Positions 46,833 through 53,109 are shown, counted from the first letter of the stretch. The stretch: DNA of 64,000 nucleotides from Enchytraeus crypticus (GCA_905160935.1 CAJHZI010000410.1:814501-878500); one strand, 5' to 3'. The notes: generated by a model from the letters alone, not told the origin. Program-made: numbers and translations.

Positions 46833-49387
46833 TATATATTGTACAATATATATACCAATCTCAAATATACATACCTATCCCTCGTATGTTTTGCGAAGTG
46901 AAAACAGCTAGATCCTAGGTACATATTTTTACACAGTTTGCTGTCAGGCTTCATAAAGAGCTGTTCAACGATAAAGAACTTCATCCATTCACAAAAGGCT
47001 AGCCGCACTATAATGTAGCCCATACTTCGGTCTAAACGATACTTCTGAGGCGGTTTCCCGCTGCATGTCTCAGTTTCACTTTGTCGCCTCTTACGACACG
47101 TGCAGCTAGCGGTTGATCTATTCTTCAGTGGCCCGGACACAACACGGGAAAACCAACATATGTACAGACACATGTACATGTAGCATAATCCTCAACATAT
47201 ATTTTCTAAAGATTAAAACAATTATAAAAATTGATAAGAATAGTAATTTATTAAAACAATGTGAGAGGAATGCAGCATAACTTTTCATCTAGTAATTTTA
47301 CATTAAAATTTATAATTATTTAAACTACATAGACGAATGTTAGTATTTTATATAAAATGTATCTCACGGATGCTCATCTATTTGAGACTATGCTGCTCGC
47401 TAGCAACTGTAAATGATTTCAGCAGAAATGTTCATTATTAATGAGCCACTATGCTCTAGATTTTATCGTCGGCACGTAAAACACTTGTACCTAACATATA
47501 CTTTCCAAGTAGATCATATTGACTGTTAATGCACACTGGGGCCTTTGCAGGATATGCCCCCATGCTCCCATAAATGTTTAAATTAGATTTTAAATTTAGT
47601 TTTAAATTGACAAAAGTCTACACAGCACGCGAAATTTGTTATCATATGTTATATGATACCTATTTAAATACAAAGGAAATTTACAAGGGTACTTCTAGTA
47701 GAAACTGATCTCTTTCATTAGATCAGTTATTAAAAAGGAGCATCTACCACTGGTGGTAGATGCTCCACTGCTCATAGACTTGATGAACCACCAGTGGTTG
47801 ATGATCTACTGCTCATAGAGCTGATGAATCACCAGTGGTAGAAAGATCTACTGCTCATAGAGCTGATGAACCACCAGTGGTTGATGACCTACTGCTCATA
47901 GAGCTGATGAACCACCAGTGATTGATGATCTACTGCTTATAGAGCTGATGAACCACCAGTCGTAGATGATCTACTGCTCATAGAGCTAATAAACCACCAG
48001 TGGTTGGTAGATCTACTGCTCATAGGGCTGATGTACCACCAGTGATTGATGATCTACTGCTCATAGAGCTGATGAACCATCAGTAGTTGATAGATCTACT
48101 GCTCATAGAGTTGATGAACCACCAGTGGTAGATGATCTACTGCTCATAGAGCTGATGAATCACCAGTGGTAGAAAGATCTACTGCTCATAGAGCTGATGA
48201 ACCACCAGTGGTTGATGACCTACTGCTCATAGAGCTGATGAACCACCAGTGCTAGATGATCTACTGCTCATAGAGCTAGTGTCCACCAGTAGATGATCTA
48301 CTGCTCATAGAGCTAATAAACCACCAGTGGTTGGTAGATCTACTGCTCATAGGGCTGATGTACCACCAGTGATTGATGATCTACTGCTCATAGAGCTGAT
48401 GAACCACCAGTGGTAGATGATCTACTGCTCATAGAGCTGGTGAACCACCAGAAGCTGGTGAACCACCAGATAGATCTACTGCTCATAGAGCTGGTGAACC
48501 ACCTGTAACTGGTGAACCACCAGTAGCTGGTGAACCACCAGTGGTTGATAGATCTATTGCTTGTAGATAGTGTAGACGTAATGGACTGAAGTCTGCTGGG
48601 AAGTGAATGCTAACAGGAGATTCGTGCAATCCATCACCGGGCACTTTTTTTCAGAATTTTTGTTTTACTTTAAGCACATTTTTTTTAATCTTCAGAGCAT
48701 ATCTGTGGAAATTCGTCTTAATCACATCATTCAAGGTTACCGTCCGAGACACTGACGGATAGACCAACCCTTAACATCACGCGTTGCAAGAGGCAACTGA
48801 AAAAGAATGATATATCAACAGGAAACAACCTCAGACGTCATATTTATCTAAACAAATAGATGTACATGCATATCCTACATATGGTATGGATAAGGCATTG
48901 ACTTCTGTGAAGAGATTCAATTGTTAAATTATAAAGTTTTCTTTCTATGGAGCTTGAAAGCACTATGGAACGTGACTCTGAATATGCGCATGCATCTGGG
49001 ACCTGCCACTTCGCAAGTCCCTAGTGCGAGAGAGACGTCATACAGATGCCTAGAGATGCTTCTGATAGACTTCTTTATTAACTTTGCTTTCCTTGATTAA
49101 ACAGTCGCAAGACGCTCAAAAACGATAAAACCAAATGTAGGCCTATGTCATATGTGTATTTTTTTCTCAAGATAAAATTACTGCGCGTAAAGTTATGTTA
49201 CGTAAAACTATGTGCATACCAATATGTAGCCAAATTGAATATATACACTACAATAAGTAATACAATGTGGCTTACCTTCCTGAGGATCATCTAATGCAGC
49301 TGATCCAACGTTAAGAACATGCGAAGATTCCTTCGACTCTGCTAAACCTTTTACTAATAATAGCAGTGACACCAGTAGTGTTTTCAT
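14250..49387 (-). CDS. ROR: ROR-family receptor, predicted pseudokinase (whole gene, 10 coding exons)
   Basis: Coding exons, 5' to 3' on the minus strand: 49387-49276, 40856-40667, 34946-34840, 24942-24783, 23343-23234, 22216-22022, 20327-20223, 19565-19410, 17712-17602, 15862-14250. All introns are GT-AG, with phases 1,2,1,2,1,1,1,1,1 that join without a frameshift. The product is 952 aa, close to the roughly 940 aa of vertebrate RORs. Order: signal peptide (1-17), Ig (about 45-136), acidic linker (138-189), Frizzled CRD (about 195-315), Kringle (about 336-415), TM (428-448), kinase-like domain (about 495-780), Ser/Thr/Pro-rich tail. Ig plus Frizzled plus Kringle is diagnostic of ROR, a Wnt5-type receptor at the plasma membrane. 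The VAIK lysine and DFG aspartate are absent (see the exon 10 entry). MuSK and PTK7 were considered; neither has this domain set in this order. Untranslated exons were not located. Confidence 0.93.
15863..17601 (-). other. ROR intron 9
   Basis: AT-rich. Near 16970-17065 it holds a tRNA-like and LINE-A-tail-like repeat (GGGTTCGAA, then AGGAAACGGACGTTAAA). Confidence 0.7.
17602..17712 (-). CDS. ROR: ROR coding exon 9: second half of Kringle
   Basis: Residues 380-415. It contains NYCRNPDNSKDAPWCYIL (human ROR1 SYCRNPGNQKEAPWCFTL) and the last two Kringle cysteines, EIC and SQC. The acceptor is GATTTTGTAG and the donor TGTG|GTAAGT, a near-perfect consensus. Phase 1 fits on both sides. Confidence 0.94.
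17910..18870 (-). mobile_element. RTE-like LINE (LINE-C), 5'-truncated, in ROR intron 8
   Basis: Two frames encode a reverse transcriptase. 18501-18870 has GRGVRQGCSISPLLFNIYAE and VRFADDQGMVAGSEIGLQK (catalytic ADD) and MKINIKKTKVM. 18142-18489 has VRSFKYLGHTITDDG, LLYGCETWTLRKED and RRMERISWTQKVANEEVL. The 3' end is ...GGACCTGCCAGTAGGCAGTG followed by (GA)n. One frameshift near 18490; the clade assignment (RTE-like) is from motif resemblance only. It is antisense-neutral, lying in the same orientation as ROR. Confidence 0.85.
18871..19128. repeat. (CA)n then long (TA)n microsatellites
   Basis: (CA)n at about 18871-18926, (TA)n at 18927-18977 and again at 19045-19128. They abut the truncated 5' side of the LINE-C copy. 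Confidence 0.95.
19235..19290 (+). repeat. (ATT)n microsatellite
   Basis: About 18 uninterrupted ATT units 120 bp from ROR exon 8, in intron 8. Confidence 0.95.
19410..19565 (-). CDS. ROR: ROR coding exon 8: first half of Kringle
   Basis: Residues 328-378. It contains NCYNGTGQYYRGTVSTTVSG and the next cysteine, TNCLLW. Human ROR1 has KCYNSTGVDYRGTVSVTKSG. The donor is CCAG|GTAAGC, phase 1. The acceptor can be either of two AGs three bases apart (exon start 19565 or 19562), changing the protein by one residue. Confidence 0.93.
20030..20160 (-). repeat. tRNA-like SINE fragment in ROR intron 7
   Basis: The minus strand has CTTGATCGACTAGGCGTCTG and GGGGATCAAATCC, spaced like A and B boxes of a degraded tRNA-derived SINE. 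Confidence 0.4.
20223..20327 (-). CDS. ROR: ROR coding exon 7: end of Frizzled domain
   Basis: Residues 293-326, a small exon. FSLPNC supplies the ninth CRD cysteine (human ROR1 has LKLPNC), and STPC the tenth. The acceptor is TATTCTTTTACAG and the donor GAGG|GTACGA. Phase 1 on both sides fits exons 6 and 8; without this exon the CRD would lack two cysteines. Confidence 0.9.
21236..22011 (+). mobile_element. LINE-C 3' end, split by the MITE, in ROR intron 6
   Basis: Left part GAGATGAGTGGAGGC, right part GTGGAGGCATTATATACCAT, then GTGCACTAAGAGAGAGA. The (GA)n tail runs to 22011 and reaches the exon 6 splice donor. Confidence 0.8.
21267..21938. mobile_element. hAT-type MITE, 672 bp, G/C-tract rich
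   Basis: Ends CAGTGGTGGATCCAG and CTGGATCCGCCCCTG (imperfect inverted repeats) and a perfect 8-bp duplication GTGGAGGC (21259-21266 and 21939-21946). It is inserted into a LINE-C 3' end whose sequence continues on both sides. Long poly-C and poly-G runs follow each end. No transposase. Confidence 0.88.
22022..22216 (-). CDS. ROR: ROR coding exon 6: core of Frizzled domain
   Basis: Residues 228-291. It contains six CRD cysteines: SLAC, PALC, FPPC, RLLC, PRAC and DWC. CRTEYL corresponds to human ROR1 CQTEYI. The acceptor is TTGACTGCAG and the donor ACTG|GTCTAT, phase 1. On the minus strand only 11 bases of intron separate the donor from a (TC)n array that is the 3' tail of a LINE-C copy. Confidence 0.92.
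22385..22618 (+). mobile_element. LINE-C 3' fragment in ROR intron 5
   Basis: Reads ATTAAGAAATAGGAAAAAGAGTTGGATAGGA in part and ends GCAGTGCACTAACAGAGAA. It matches the C-terminal coding and 3' UTR of LINE-C. Confidence 0.8.
23234..23343 (-). CDS. ROR: ROR coding exon 5: start of Frizzled cysteine-rich domain
   Basis: Residues 191-226. It contains SCQLYRGVACSKYL with the first two CRD cysteines; human ROR1 has FCQPYRGIACARFI. The donor ACAG|GTTCGT (phase 1) was chosen because it restores the alignment with human ROR1 through LETDVTG-TITKVV and matches the exon 6 phase. The donor is not a strong consensus. Confidence 0.9.
23579..24171. mobile_element. hAT-type element, 593 bp, in ROR intron 4
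   Basis: Ends CATTGGCGTAACCAC and GTGGTTACGCCTATG are inverted repeats with one mismatch. A perfect 8-bp duplication AGTATAAT flanks it (23571-23578 and 24172-24179). Poly-G/C runs lie next to each end. A second terminus-like sequence (GGATACGCCACTG) at 24118-24130 suggests a further nested element. Confidence 0.88.
24177..24252. repeat. (TA)n microsatellite
   Basis: Nearly pure TA with two interruptions, next to the hAT duplication and before a LINE-C fragment. Confidence 0.9.
24283..24690 (-). mobile_element. LINE-C 3' fragment in ROR intron 4
   Basis: Begins AGTGCACTGCCTACTGGCAG, as other copies do, and reaches the CDTEICSRIAQA coding motif on the minus strand near 24650-24690. Confidence 0.8.
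24783..24942 (-). CDS. ROR: ROR coding exon 4: acidic linker between Ig and Frizzled
   Basis: Residues 138-189. The peptide is very acidic (runs such as RPDDDERS, DPDDLLDLDAELEYEDFDH) and ends at QPS just before the Frizzled domain. Vertebrate RORs have a shorter acidic linker at the same place. The exon is placed by its acceptor (TAATCCAG), its donor (AGCAG|GTCTTG, phase 2) and exact phase agreement with exons 3 and 5. A SINE-like repeat starts only a few tens of bases upstream of its acceptor. Confidence 0.85.
24965..25190 (+). mobile_element. SINE copy C in ROR intron 3
   Basis: Contains GTGGGTTCGATTGCCGG (B box) then GAGAGTAAAATCTCGGATAT and AGTGATAGATATCAAC, in the same order as copy B read on its sense strand. 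It lies just upstream of exon 4. Confidence 0.65.
25758..25903 (+). repeat. 73-bp tandem duplication
   Basis: Two 73-bp units (TTAAGAAACTGCAGAGCCTG...) with one difference, so the duplication is recent. Confidence 0.95.
26319..26375 (-). repeat. (CT)n with LINE-C terminal stub
   Basis: (CT)n followed by CTTAGTGCACTGCCTA, the last bases of LINE-C in minus orientation. Only the tail is left. Confidence 0.7.
26875..26928 (+). repeat. 16-bp tandem repeat
   Basis: TACGAGTTATATCT(TA) repeated three and a half times without change. Confidence 0.9.
27695..27862 (+). repeat. (GA)n microsatellite with LINE-C-like junction
   Basis: GGACTTGCCACTGAGAAAGA leads into about 150 bp of (GA)n with interruptions. 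The junction resembles a degraded LINE-C 3' end. Confidence 0.8.
28350..28398 (+). repeat. (ACT)n microsatellite
   Basis: About 15 ACT/TAC units just before the minisatellite. Confidence 0.95.
28440..28862 (+). repeat. Minisatellite, about 30-36-bp unit
   Basis: Repeats of ACTGATAGTGCAAGGC(A/G)CTG followed by ATAAC-N-CTGATAAC, roughly a dozen units with variable short GATAACTCT inserts. Long frames on the minus strand here are a by-product of the repeat. Confidence 0.93.
28900..30295. other. Part of ROR intron 3, no exon seen
   Basis: AT-rich sequence without a supported exon or known repeat. Confidence 0.5.
30308..30405 (+). mobile_element. LINE-A 3' end, severely truncated
   Basis: GTGATGTGTGCTGTTCGGGA, CTGGATGAGGAAACGGACG and an (ATT)n tail match the end of LINE-A at 58300-58410 with few differences. 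Confidence 0.9.
30826..32600 (+). repeat. Interspersed SINE-like repeat, split by hAT copy 2
   Basis: Left part AAGTGACAGGTTCAAGGTAC, right part from 32295 with CTATGCCTTATCCATACC, GCCTATAGCTTGG, TGAGGTGGTTTCCCC and CGCCTCTTACGTACGCG. A similar uninterrupted order is seen at 62278-62480, and a partial one at 46985-47170. Confidence 0.6.
30867..32286 (+). mobile_element. hAT-like GTTCGG family copy 2, 1420 bp
   Basis: Same TAGAGATGGGA/TCCCATCTCTA ends as copy 1. The 8-bp duplication is ATATTCAT (30859-30866) and ATATTCAC (32287-32294). GTTCGG arrays lie at about 30895-31030 and 32155-32275, on the same strand. The middle holds AT-rich sequence and a LINE-C RT fragment on the minus strand (about 31850-31985). 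Confidence 0.9.
33006..33225 (+). mobile_element. SINE copy D with a fold-back 5' end
   Basis: From about 33050 it follows SINE copy C (CATGGGTTCGATACCGGCCG, GAGAATAAAATCTCAC, AGTGATAGATTTCAAC). The first 50 bases are an inverted repeat with 22-nt arms (33006-33027 and 33035-33056). Confidence 0.65.
33422..33473. repeat. (TA)n microsatellite
   Basis: Two TA runs split by a single GGC. Confidence 0.9.
33480..34830. other. Part of ROR intron 3, no exon seen
   Basis: AT-rich; nothing supported beyond short chance frames. Confidence 0.5.
34840..34946 (-). CDS. ROR: ROR coding exon 3: second half of Ig domain
   Basis: Residues 102-136. It carries the DSGKYTCEG motif with the second Ig cysteine (the usual D-x-G-x-Y-x-C of I-set and V-set Ig) and ends LLVKP, which joins to exon 4 as LVKPGPNP. 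The acceptor is TTTATTCAG with a fair pyrimidine tract; the donor is CCAG|GTATAG, phase 1. Confidence 0.93.
34990..35070 (+). repeat. About 31-bp tandem repeat, three units
   Basis: ATGCTCTGAGAGCAACTTGT-type units at about 34990, 35020 and 35050, diverging. Each unit holds the small palindrome GCTCTGAGAGC. Confidence 0.8.
35085..35170 (+). mobile_element. LINE-C 3' stub
   Basis: GAAGAGTGGAGGCGTTATAT, then CCTGCCAGTAGGCAGTGCAC and AAGAGAGAG. Confidence 0.85.
35690..36570 (-). mobile_element. CR1-like LINE-D fragment (RT C-terminus and 3' UTR)
   Basis: The minus-strand frame from about 36570 reads SYILPLLDYCSPVWSPHC, QRNFTKRLPGF, RRRLHFDLIFCYKILNGL, then FFSSRICEPWNSLP and a stop at 36081. 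These are the usual C-terminal RT motifs of CR1/Jockey-group LINEs. The 3' UTR with a GAATTGAATC-like end follows to 35690. It sits in ROR intron 2. Confidence 0.85.
36818..36896 (+). repeat. (GT)n-(GA)n microsatellite
   Basis: GTGTGTGTGTGT followed by about 70 bp of GA-rich repeat. Confidence 0.95.
36900..38160. other. Part of ROR intron 2, no exon seen
   Basis: AT-rich; no supported exon or repeat. Confidence 0.5.
38686..38961. repeat. Adjacent (CT)n and (GA)n arrays, inverted
   Basis: A pyrimidine array (about 38686-38742) is followed at once by a purine array of more than 200 bp. The purine part includes a duplicated GAGGTGAGAGAGACAGACAG block. Confidence 0.95.
39206..40614 (+). mobile_element. 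hAT-like GTTCGG family copy 3, 1409 bp, in ROR intron 2
   Basis: Same ends as copies 1 and 2. The 8-bp duplication is CTAATTAC (39198-39205) and CTAATTGC (40615-40622). It is collinear with copy 2 for its whole length, including the LINE-C fragment (about 40190-40320). It lies only 52 bp from the donor of ROR exon 2. Confidence 0.9.
40667..40856 (-). CDS. ROR: ROR coding exon 2: first half of Ig domain
   Basis: Residues 39-100. It contains the first Ig cysteine (LRLKCEITG) and the conserved Ig tryptophan (YSWYKG), and ends in WGS, so that the joined product reads WGSRLRISDL. Human ROR1 has YGSRLRIRNL at the same place. The acceptor is TGAATTGCAG and the donor CGAG|GTAAGA, phase 2. The short LDIPMKNMT stretch resembles the segment before the vertebrate ROR Ig domain. 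Confidence 0.93.
44955..45475 (+). mobile_element. LINE-C 3' fragment with (GA)n tail
   Basis: Degenerate C-terminal RT sequence (AATGTATTAAGAAATAGGAA, TTGGATAGGACACATTCTAA), then ATGGACCTGCCAAGAGGCAA and (GA)n to 45472. Confidence 0.8.
46003..46062. repeat. (TA)n array on the left of LINE-E
   Basis: About 50 bp of TA, then a further TA/TG-rich stretch to 46112. Confidence 0.95.
46113..46760 (+). mobile_element. LINE RT C-terminal fragment (LINE-E) with 3' UTR
   Basis: The frame to 46462 has SYDILPVHLLHKYCMAKLIH, HNYSTRLLDSNYLFKKS, ACTDWNKIPPILRN and FSREFKQYLLENLSQ, the pattern of a non-LTR RT C-terminus. About 300 bp of UTR follow, ending AAATAAACAGAAGTG directly at a (TA)n array. The family differs from LINE-A to LINE-D. 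Confidence 0.75.
46762..46832. repeat. (TA)n array on the right of LINE-E
   Basis: Begins TATATATAGGGCC, then about 60 bp of pure TA. Confidence 0.95.
46985..47170 (+). repeat. Interspersed SINE-like repeat, partial
   Basis: TTCTGAGGCGGTTTCCCGCT and GTCGCCTCTTACGACACGTG match the repeat at 32400-32600. Confidence 0.55.
47737..47766. repeat. Perfect 30-bp palindrome at the edge of the minisatellite
   Basis: Arms GGAGCATCTACCAC and GTGGTAGATGCTCC around a central TG. The arm sequence resembles the minisatellite unit (CCACCAGTGGTAGAT) in both directions. Confidence 0.95.
47767..48562 (+). repeat. Minisatellite, about 41-bp unit, some 19 copies
   Basis: Unit: GATCTACTGCTCATAGAGCT then GATGAACCACCAGTGGTTGAT, with variants. 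A multi-unit block (GAATCACCAGTGGTAGAAAG and its neighbours) appears at about 47823 and again near 48155, so there is higher-order structure. The last part degenerates into GCTGGTGAACCACCAG short units. It lies in ROR intron 1. Confidence 0.95.
49276..49387 (-). CDS. ROR: ROR coding exon 1: signal peptide
   Basis: Encodes residues 1-37 plus the first base of codon 38. It starts MKTLLVSLLLLVKGLAESKE, a classic signal peptide with Lys then a Leu/Val-rich core; cleavage is likely near Ala16-Glu17. The donor is GAAG|GTAAGC, phase 1, which matches the phase-1 acceptor of exon 2. The ATG is the only plausible start because the signal core follows it at once. Further 5' UTR exons probably lie upstream. 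Confidence 0.85.
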
Positions 49388-49945
49388 TATTATAATTTAA
49401 TATAGAATATCTTATGCACTGTTTCGCTTTCTTAAACCTCTTGCAATCATTATTTTATACTTTTTATCCTAGAAAAGATCAAAATTCTGTTTCATATAGC
49501 GATATTTCTGTAGAATTACTATTACAATATTAGGCTGATAACTAACCTAATCATATGATTTACTTTTTGTAGCATCCTCTTAAACATATTCCTTTACATT
49601 CAAATATCAATCAACTACATATAATGAAAAATAAAGTTACATCACTCAAAAGTATCTACAGCGATAAATTATCTGAATTTACATACATGATTTTCTATAG
49701 AGAAAACACGGTACGTTTAAATCTTTAAATGTAATTTTGACTAAGTATTTCTTGCACGAGAAGACGTTGAACTGGCAACACTTTTCGTCTTTAGAAGCGA
49801 ATCTATAAAATAAATCCTGAGAGAAACGGAGAAGCGATGGGTGACTTAATCTCGGAGATTCTCTTGTCGACTACTCGAGCCTCTCTGTATCAACGCTCTC
49901 ACCTCCAACACTCGCTCAGCCGCACCGGGAGGTCCATCAAGCGTC
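49388..49945 (-). promoter_or_regulatory. Possible ROR 5' UTR and promoter region
   Basis: Sequence upstream of the ROR ATG. A more G+C-rich patch at about 49850-49945 has a minus-strand GTTGGAG|GTGAGAG donor-like site near 49902, which could end a 5' UTR exon. There is no TATA box I can defend. Confidence 0.25.
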
Positions 49946-50175
49946 CAGCTGATGCTGCTGCAGCTGCTGCTGTTCAACTGATGTTGCTGCAGCTGATACT
50001 GCTGTAGCTGCTGCTGCTGCAGCTGATGTTGTTGCTGCTGATGCTGTTGCTGCTGATATTGTTGCTGCTGATGCTGCAGCAGCTGATGCTGTTCAACTGA
50101 TGCTTCTGCAGCTGATGCTGCTGTTGCTGCTGCTGCTGATGCTGCAACAGCATCAGCTGCAGCAACTCACCTGCA
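49945..50175 (+). repeat. CTG/GCTGATG-rich repeat upstream of ROR
   Basis: Degenerate CTG and CTGATGCTG units (minus strand CAG, which gives Gln/His-rich chance frames). No sign of a real coding exon. Confidence 0.85.
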
Positions 50176-50480
50176 GCTGATGCTGTTAAACTGATGCTGC
50201 GGCAACTGTTGCGGCTGCTGACACAAGCGCACAACTGTTGCGGCTGGCACAAGTATGTAACCGATGAAAGCAACAGTTAAACCAAGTTAAACCAAGTTCA
50301 TCAACAGTTAAACAAGTATGTAACCGATAAAAGCAACAGTTGCTTTTAAAAGCAACAGTTGTTAAAACAAGCGTACAACTGTAGCTGCAACTAACAAAAG
50401 CGTTCCACTAATGCCTGTGTAGCAACTGATGCTACTGCTGATACAAGCATGCAACTGATGGCACTGTTAATAGCAACGTG
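50175..50480 (+). repeat. Degenerate GCAACAGTT-type repeats
   Basis: Motifs AAGCAACAGTTAAACCAAG, AACTGTTGCGGCTG and ACAAGTATGTAACCGAT recur irregularly. Confidence 0.65.
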
Positions 50481-50509
50481 CAGCTATTGCTATTGCTAAT
50501 TCTGATTTT

Positions 50510-50845
50510 ATGGTATAGTAACATGCGCGTTTGCTACAGTGTTGTAGAAACATATGGGTAAGTTAGATGTGGTATAGAAACATGTGCTTATGTTACAATG
50601 GTGAAGAAACATGTGCACATGTCACCTGTGGCATAGAAACAAGTGCTTATGTTGCAGTGATGTGGAAACATAAGGGTAAGTCACCTGTGGTATAGCAATA
50701 TGCGCTTATGTAAGAGTGGCGTAGAAACACGTGCGCATGTCATATGTGGTATAGAAACATGTGCGTATGTTGCAGTAGTATAGAAACATAAGGGTATGTG
50801 ACATGTGGTATAGAAACATGTGCGTATGTTACAGTGGTGTAATTC
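50510..50845 (+). repeat. Minisatellite, about 31-bp half-units
   Basis: GTGGTATAGAAACATGTGCG alternates with TATGTTACAGTGGTGTAGAA; about ten half-units in a 62-bp pattern. Confidence 0.9.
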
Positions 50846-50849
50846 TGCA

Positions 50850-52380
50850 GCTGTTTGTTTCTGTTGATGCGTCCCTTGTGATATTCTAAACCTGCACGTA
50901 AGTAGAGCTTTTCTTAGAAATCTTTGATTAGAGGAAATCTCGTGGCATTAACTTTTATTACAATTCATTACCATGTAAACAGTACAGAACGTGTACGACT
51001 TCCTGTTGAAGTTTTCTTTCTTTAAAATCAAGTAGTTAATTTATCTTTAATTGTTTATATGCTCCTTAATATTACAATTTAAAAAAATTAGGCAACATTG
51101 AAAAGTAATGGTATATCAAATTGCACCATTAATTGTTACTCTATTAGCATTTGACGACTGACCTAGGTCGCACAAATCAACTTAAAGCACTACTTCTTTT
51201 GCAAACTTCTTGTTAAAGTCATCAGCTTTCAAAGCTGACATCGGATCCCCAGCTTCAGCTTTTGATCAAATTTTAAATTAGTTTTTGTTCTTCATCTTTC
51301 ATGTTAGTTATTTAATCACCATGGTTTTTATTTTGTCGATATTTCTGCGTAATTATATCTGCATGAATATACACTGTACAGCGTGCTGATTGTGTAAGGT
51401 TTACTCATTCTTTTCATGATTATTACAAATAAATGCATATCCTTAATCATATGTGCTCATTATTTATTCATCATAAGAAAACTCACATTAATTTCTGTAG
51501 AATTTTAGAACAAACTGACTACTAAACTGAGCAAATTCTCGAGTAGTTAATAGAAAATGACCGCATGATGTTTAATGCTTCAATCTTCGCTCATCTGATG
51601 TTGACAATGGTCGCTGATGAATATTCTAACAACACAGGTCGTCGCTCAGGATCTTCATTATCATAAACACACGAAAGCCCAAATCTCTATTTAGCGTCAG
51701 ACATGCCCAATTGCACGTTAGTGACGGTCTAGCTAAATTATGGAGCTGCCTACTTAGTCTTACCAATACCTGGATCGATTATTAACCAAAAAGTTAATTT
51801 CCATCAGAATTAACTCTTTTGCTAAACCTTTTCATAAATAAAGTTACACACATTCCTTCTAATACTAAACTATCAACAATGTCACAATTTAATTAACAAA
51901 ATTTAAAAATAATGTTTGGAAATTACTTTAGAGAATATGAAATTCAAGAATACTTTTTTATCTCTCTATTGATTTCAAGAGTGAAAATGTTTGAAGAAAA
52001 ATTCAACAAATAGGAGTGTTCAGCAATTTGTCTGAATGAATGATATTTTGTCAGAGGATTTGATTGATGAAGCCCAGTACGGCAAGTGTAATCTCGCTGT
52101 TCAATTCGCCACTCGATGCAGGCACGAAAATTATACAGTTAAGTTTTACATTTTCGAGCCAATTTAGTACAATACAGAGTGCCACTATAAACATTGGCTA
52201 ATTTAACACTTAAATCATAACATTTATTTAATACTATAATGCTCCAGGTAGAATTGAGAGCATAATTAATTGAAACATAAACTAAACTACTGTGTCTGAT
52301 TTGAACAATTATCGTAAATATACATAGCCCTTTATAACATTTTATTTATATTATATTTATATTTATTTATAACATTTTAT
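50850..52380. other. No gene seen
   Basis: AT-rich; between the minisatellites and the orphan terminal exon. Nothing supported. Confidence 0.5.
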
Positions 52381-52455
52381 TTTATAATGTGAAAATTGCA
52401 AATGTTTTATTTTAATGCCAATTTAAAACGAACATTTAAGTTTTTCCGAAATCTT

Positions 52456-53106
52456 CTAGGTGATATCGGCTGATCTGCACTCAGATCTCCCTCCCGTCTT
52501 GCTCTTCACCAACTCCGATATCATAGAAAATTGCTCCCCACCAATCAGCTTCAGCTGACTGCTGCGCTCCCGCCTCATTCCAGCAGCATGAGGCTGCTGT
52601 TGATGTAGCAGTGGCAGACCAAACAGCTGCTGATCAGATCTCGTGGGAGCAGACTGAGCTCTACCAAGAGGCTGTATCAGAGCATTGATCTCCAGACTGA
52701 ACGGATGGTTGACGTAGAACGGAGAGAGCAGGTCAGCCGTGGGTTGAACGTAACCATCTTGCGGCGGCTGAGAGGTGTCAGTGTCAGGACGCAGAAGAAC
52801 CTGAGGGGTCAACCCAGCCGGTGAGCTGATCGGGTTCTGCGGCTGGTGTCCCCTGAACTTGGGGCACCTCACTGGGGAGTCAACACTCGCAGTGGCCAGG
52901 CTCGAGAGCTGAGGCCCTGCCCCTCGCAGAGGTTTGTGGGTCGAGGAGTGTGTTGGAGGCAGGGAGCCAGATGATCCTGGTGAGCTCACAGAAAACCCGA
53001 TATGCTGTCGATCAAAGCTCTGATGTTGTTGTTGCTTCTGGAGATTGAAATGAAGCACCCGCTGAATCTGAGGCCTCCACGACTGCATCTTCTTCTTCTG
53101 TTTCAT
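52456..53106 (-). CDS. Unrecognised protein, probable terminal coding exon
   Basis: An open frame of about 217 codons, clearly richer in G+C than its AT-rich surroundings and with no relation to the repeats here. The peptide is low in hydrophobics and rich in Ser, Pro, Gln and His (QKQQQHQ, LLHQQQPHAAG), which suggests a disordered C-terminal region. The last third (EQFSMISELVKSKTGG) is more ordered. Several AATAAA-type signals follow the stop on the minus strand (about 52330-52420), as expected for a 3' terminal exon. The frame stays open for some codons upstream of the first ATG and possible acceptor AGs lie there, so the gene probably continues to higher coordinates. I do not recognise the family. 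Confidence 0.5.
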   Translation of the reverse strand: MKQKKKMQSWRPQIQRVLHFNLQKQQQHQSFDRQHIGFSVSSPGSSGSLPPTHSSTHKPLRGAGPQLSSLATASVDSPVRCPKFRGHQPQNPISSPAGLTPQVLLRPDTDTSQPPQDGYVQPTADLLSPFYVNHPFSLEINALIQPLGRAQSAPTRSDQQLFGLPLLHQQQPHAAGMRRERSSQLKLIGGEQFSMISELVKSKTGGRSECRSADIT

Positions 53107-53109
53107 ATG

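Larger units (their letters stand above)
40857..49275 (-). other. ROR intron 1
   Basis: 8.4 kb. Holds CT/GA microsatellites (42895-42945, 43050-43160), a LINE-C fragment, a TA-flanked LINE, a minisatellite and otherwise AT-rich sequence with no supported exon. Confidence 0.75.

Noticed and set aside
47767..48562. CRISPR-like regular repeats
   Set aside because: There are no unique spacers between constant repeats, the genome is metazoan and no cas genes are present; it is a plain tandem minisatellite.
49974..50273. A Gln/His/Ser-rich 99-codon frame
   Set aside because: A by-product of the CTG/CAG-type repeat; no splice sites or unique sequence.
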